5,571 bases of DNA from an uncultured Propionibacteriaceae bacterium (GTDB lineage Bacteria; Actinomycetota; Actinomycetes; Propionibacteriales; Propionibacteriaceae): contig CALMAD010000082.1 in the NCBI GenBank assembly GCA_937859105.1, positions 1 to 5,571 of the forward strand, read 5' to 3'. Under the pieces are notes generated by a model. That model did not search any database, was not told where the DNA came from, and saw only the letters and a list, made by a program, of their open reading frames with translations. Made by a program: the position numbers and the translations under genes. Shown in pieces: positions 3,440 through 5,571 of this stretch (position 1 is its first letter; each line of letters starts with the position of its first letter).

Positions 3440-5571
3440 ATGGCCGACAGCATCGCTCGCAGCCTCGCCGAGGACGATCCGTGGGGGCTCGCCACGCTGG
3501 GCGGGAAGGGTGCGAACCTCGTCCGGCTCGCCGACGCGGAGCTGCCGGTGCCGCCGTTCGTGATCGTCCCGACGGCGGAGTACGACGCGTTCGTCGCCGA
3601 CCATCAAGGCGTCCGGGAGACGCTGGACGCCGCCGTCGCCGCCCACGCGGCTGGCGAGATCACCCCCGAGGACGCCTCCGCGCGCATCCGATCCGCCTTC
3701 CGCGCCCAGCCGCCCACCGACGCCCAGCGGGCGCGGTTGGCCGGCGTTCTGGAGCGGCTGAACCTGGACGGCCACGCCGTCGCGGTCCGGTCGTCGGCGA
3801 CCGCGGAGGACCTCCCCGACCTCTCGTTCGCCGGCCAGCAGGACACCTACCTCGAGGTCCGCGGCCTCGACGACGTCGTCGCGCGCATCGTGGACGCCTG
3901 GGCCAGCCTGTGGACCGAACGGGCCATCGCCTACCGGGCCCGCAACGACGTCGGCGGGACGCTGAGCCTGGCCGTCGTCGTCCAGCGCATGGTGGACGCC
4001 GACGTCTCCGGCGTCCTCTTCACCGCCGACCCGCTCACCGGGCAGCGGTCCGTCACGACGATCGACGCCGTCGAGGGCCTCGGCGAGCAGCTCGTGTCGG
4101 GCCAGGTCACGCCCGAGACCCTGCGCGTCGACACGGCGTCCGGACGCCTGCTCTCCCGCACCCCCGCGCCCGGGCGCGACCGCATCCTCAGCCCGGCCGA
4201 GGCGTCCGCCCTCACCGCGCTGGGGCGGCGGGTGGCCGAGCTCGACGGCGTCCCGCAAGACATCGAGTGGGCCATCGACGGCGACCGCGCGTGGCTGCTG
4301 CAGGCCCGGCCGATCACGAGCCTGTTCCCGATCCCCGACGGCCCCGCGACCGCCGTCTGGATGAGCTTCGGCGCCGTCCAGGGCATGCTGGAGCCGATCA
4401 CGACCCTCGGCCGGGACATCCTCGTGCGCCTGCTGTCGAGCATGCCTCGGCTCGGCGGGATCGAGGTCGACGCGGCGACCAATCCCTACCTGCGACCCGC
4501 GGCCGAGCGGCTCTGGCTTCGGCTGGACCGCGTGCTCGACGGGCCCCTGCGTCCGCTCGCCGCGCGTTTCCTGCCCCTGGTCGAGCCGACCGCGGCGGCC
4601 ATCGTCGGCACGCTGCTGACCGAGCGCCGCCCCGCCGGCCGACGCCTGCCGCGTCCGGGCGTGCGCGTGGCGGCCGCGATGGCGGGCCGCGTCCTGCCGC
4701 GCGTGCCGGTGAGCCTGGCTCGCCCCGAGCTGACCCGCGCGAACCTGGACGCCGCCGTCACCGCCTACCTCGACGGCCTCGACACCCGCCTGGACGCCGC
4801 CGCCCGCCCGGACGACCCCGACGCCCGCCTGCTGGCCCGCGTGGCGGCCGCGCGCGAGTTCGTCCGGTCGGCGTTCCCGATGTTGCTGCCGCGGTTCGGA
4901 CCCGTGATCGTGCCCGCGCTCGCGATGCTGCGCCGGCTCCAGGCGCTGGCCGCGCGCTCCCCCCTCCCGGACGCCTCCGCCCTGACCCTCACCATCCTGC
5001 GCGCCGTCCCGGGCAACGTGACGACGACGATGGACCTCGACCTGTGGCGCGCCGCCCAGACCATCCGCCGCGACCCGGACGCGCGCGACGCCCTCGCCGG
5101 AGCCGAACCCGCCCAGCTCGCCGCCCGGTTCCGCGCCGGGACGCTGCCGCCGGTCGCCCAGGGCGCCGTCGCCGGATTCCTCGCCGACTACGGCATGCGC
5201 GGCGTCGCGGAGATCGATCTGGGCACCCCGCGCTGGCGCGAGCAGCCGGACGCCGTCTTCGCCACCCTCGCCTCCTACAACGCCCTCGACGACCCGTCGC
5301 GCGCCCCCGACGTCTTCTTCGCGCGCGGCGAGGCCGCCGCCGGGCGCGCGATCGAGACGCTCGCGTCCTCGCTCGGACGCCGGGACGCCGCCCAGCTCCG
5401 CTTCCTCGCCGGACGCCTCCGGCGCCTGATCGGCGCGCGCGAGACCCCGAAGTTCGCGCTCGTGCGGGGGCTCGGGGCCGTCCGGGAGGCGCTGCTCGCC
5501 TCCGGGGACGACCTCGTCGCCGCCGGCGTCCTGGGCGAGCGCACCGACGTCGTCCACCTGACCCTCGACGA
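3440..5571 (+). CDS. PEP synthase / rifampicin phosphotransferase-like enzyme, N-terminal 710 residues (3'-truncated by window edge)
   Basis: The enzyme belongs to the pyruvate-water dikinase superfamily, in which ATP phosphorylates a mobile C-terminal histidine that passes phosphate to pyruvate, rifamycin or another acceptor. Residues 1 to about 300 are the ATP-binding domain: GGKGANL (21-27, K23), VRSSATAEDLPDLSFAGQQD (116-135, R117), SGVLFTADPLTG (190-201), GLGEQLVSGQVTPE (213-226) and DIEWAIDGDRAWLLQARPIT (274-293, with E276, Q288 and R290). Residues about 305-710 are a helical central domain with the family-like segments LEPITTLG (317-324), YGMRGVAEIDLGTPRW (584-599) and RTDVVHLTLD (701-710). 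In relatives the phosphohistidine domain follows directly, so about 100-200 residues are missing beyond the window. The domain order fits rifampicin phosphotransferase, with the acceptor domain between the other two, but the acceptor cannot be assigned. ATG at 3440 is chosen for its GGAG; no signal peptide or membrane segment is apparent. It is divergent from the aldehyde dehydrogenase. Superfamily certain, substrate open. Confidence 0.93.
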   Translation, partial: MADSIARSLAEDDPWGLATLGGKGANLVRLADAELPVPPFVIVPTAEYDAFVADHQGVRETLDAAVAAHAAGEITPEDASARIRSAFRAQPPTDAQRARLAGVLERLNLDGHAVAVRSSATAEDLPDLSFAGQQDTYLEVRGLDDVVARIVDAWASLWTERAIAYRARNDVGGTLSLAVVVQRMVDADVSGVLFTADPLTGQRSVTTIDAVEGLGEQLVSGQVTPETLRVDTASGRLLSRTPAPGRDRILSPAEASALTALGRRVAELDGVPQDIEWAIDGDRAWLLQARPITSLFPIPDGPATAVWMSFGAVQGMLEPITTLGRDILVRLLSSMPRLGGIEVDAATNPYLRPAAERLWLRLDRVLDGPLRPLAARFLPLVEPTAAAIVGTLLTERRPAGRRLPRPGVRVAAAMAGRVLPRVPVSLARPELTRANLDAAVTAYLDGLDTRLDAAARPDDPDARLLARVAAAREFVRSAFPMLLPRFGPVIVPALAMLRRLQALAARSPLPDASALTLTILRAVPGNVTTTMDLDLWRAAQTIRRDPDARDALAGAEPAQLAARFRAGTLPPVAQGAVAGFLADYGMRGVAEIDLGTPRWREQPDAVFATLASYNALDDPSRAPDVFFARGEAAAGRAIETLASSLGRRDAAQLRFLAGRLRRLIGARETPKFALVRGLGAVREALLASGDDLVAAGVLGERTDVVHLTLD

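Noticed and set aside
2822..5557. A minus-strand open frame of 911 codons opposite the dikinase-like gene
   Set aside because: Its translation is a low-complexity run of Gly, Arg, Glu, Ala and Asp with no domain. Long antisense frames are expected opposite a GC-rich gene, and the plus-strand frame has clear family motifs.

Overview
This is a very GC-rich window whose codons end almost always in G or C. That composition, the strong AGGAG-type ribosome binding sites and the style of the insertion sequence point to a high-GC actinomycete (Actinomycetota). I cannot name a genus from the sequence alone. There are four protein-coding genes, two of them cut by the window edges, and one long non-coding stretch.

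Positions 1-1271 are the right-hand part of an IS21-family insertion sequence. It holds the C-terminal tail of the transposase IstA, the complete AAA+ helper ATPase IstB whose GTG start overlaps the istA stop, and a right end built from four tandem copies of a repeat of about 23 bp, closing with TTGACA at about 1271. The left end lies outside the window, so the target-site duplication cannot be read.

Positions 1272-1748 hold no gene I can support. The stretch is unusually full of short dyads and direct repeats: a 7-bp perfect stem at 1513-1529, a 13-bp stem with one mismatch at 1605-1638, repeated CTCGAGACGG at 1478 and 1494, and an imperfect tandem repeat at 1643-1675. A strong hairpin at 1703-1745 lies just past the stop codon of the next gene and probably ends its transcript.

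Positions 1749-3242 (minus strand) encode a complete 497-residue NAD(P)+-dependent aldehyde dehydrogenase of the ExaC/ThcA-like type with all catalytic residues. A 197-bp divergent intergenic region follows, with nested dyads in the aldehyde dehydrogenase leader. From 3440 to the window end (plus strand) runs a large enzyme of the pyruvate-water dikinase (PEP synthase) / rifampicin phosphotransferase superfamily. Its ATP-binding domain and most of its central domain are present, and the C-terminal phosphohistidine domain is beyond the edge.

The two chromosomal enzymes are divergently transcribed and may share a control region, but nothing in the sequence proves a common pathway. The insertion sequence sits downstream of, and convergent with, the aldehyde dehydrogenase and does not break it. 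I see no clear evidence of a new biological system. The points most worth a second look are the cluster of dyads at 1476-1745, the identity of the dikinase-like protein, and the unusual cofactor-site residue of the dehydrogenase.
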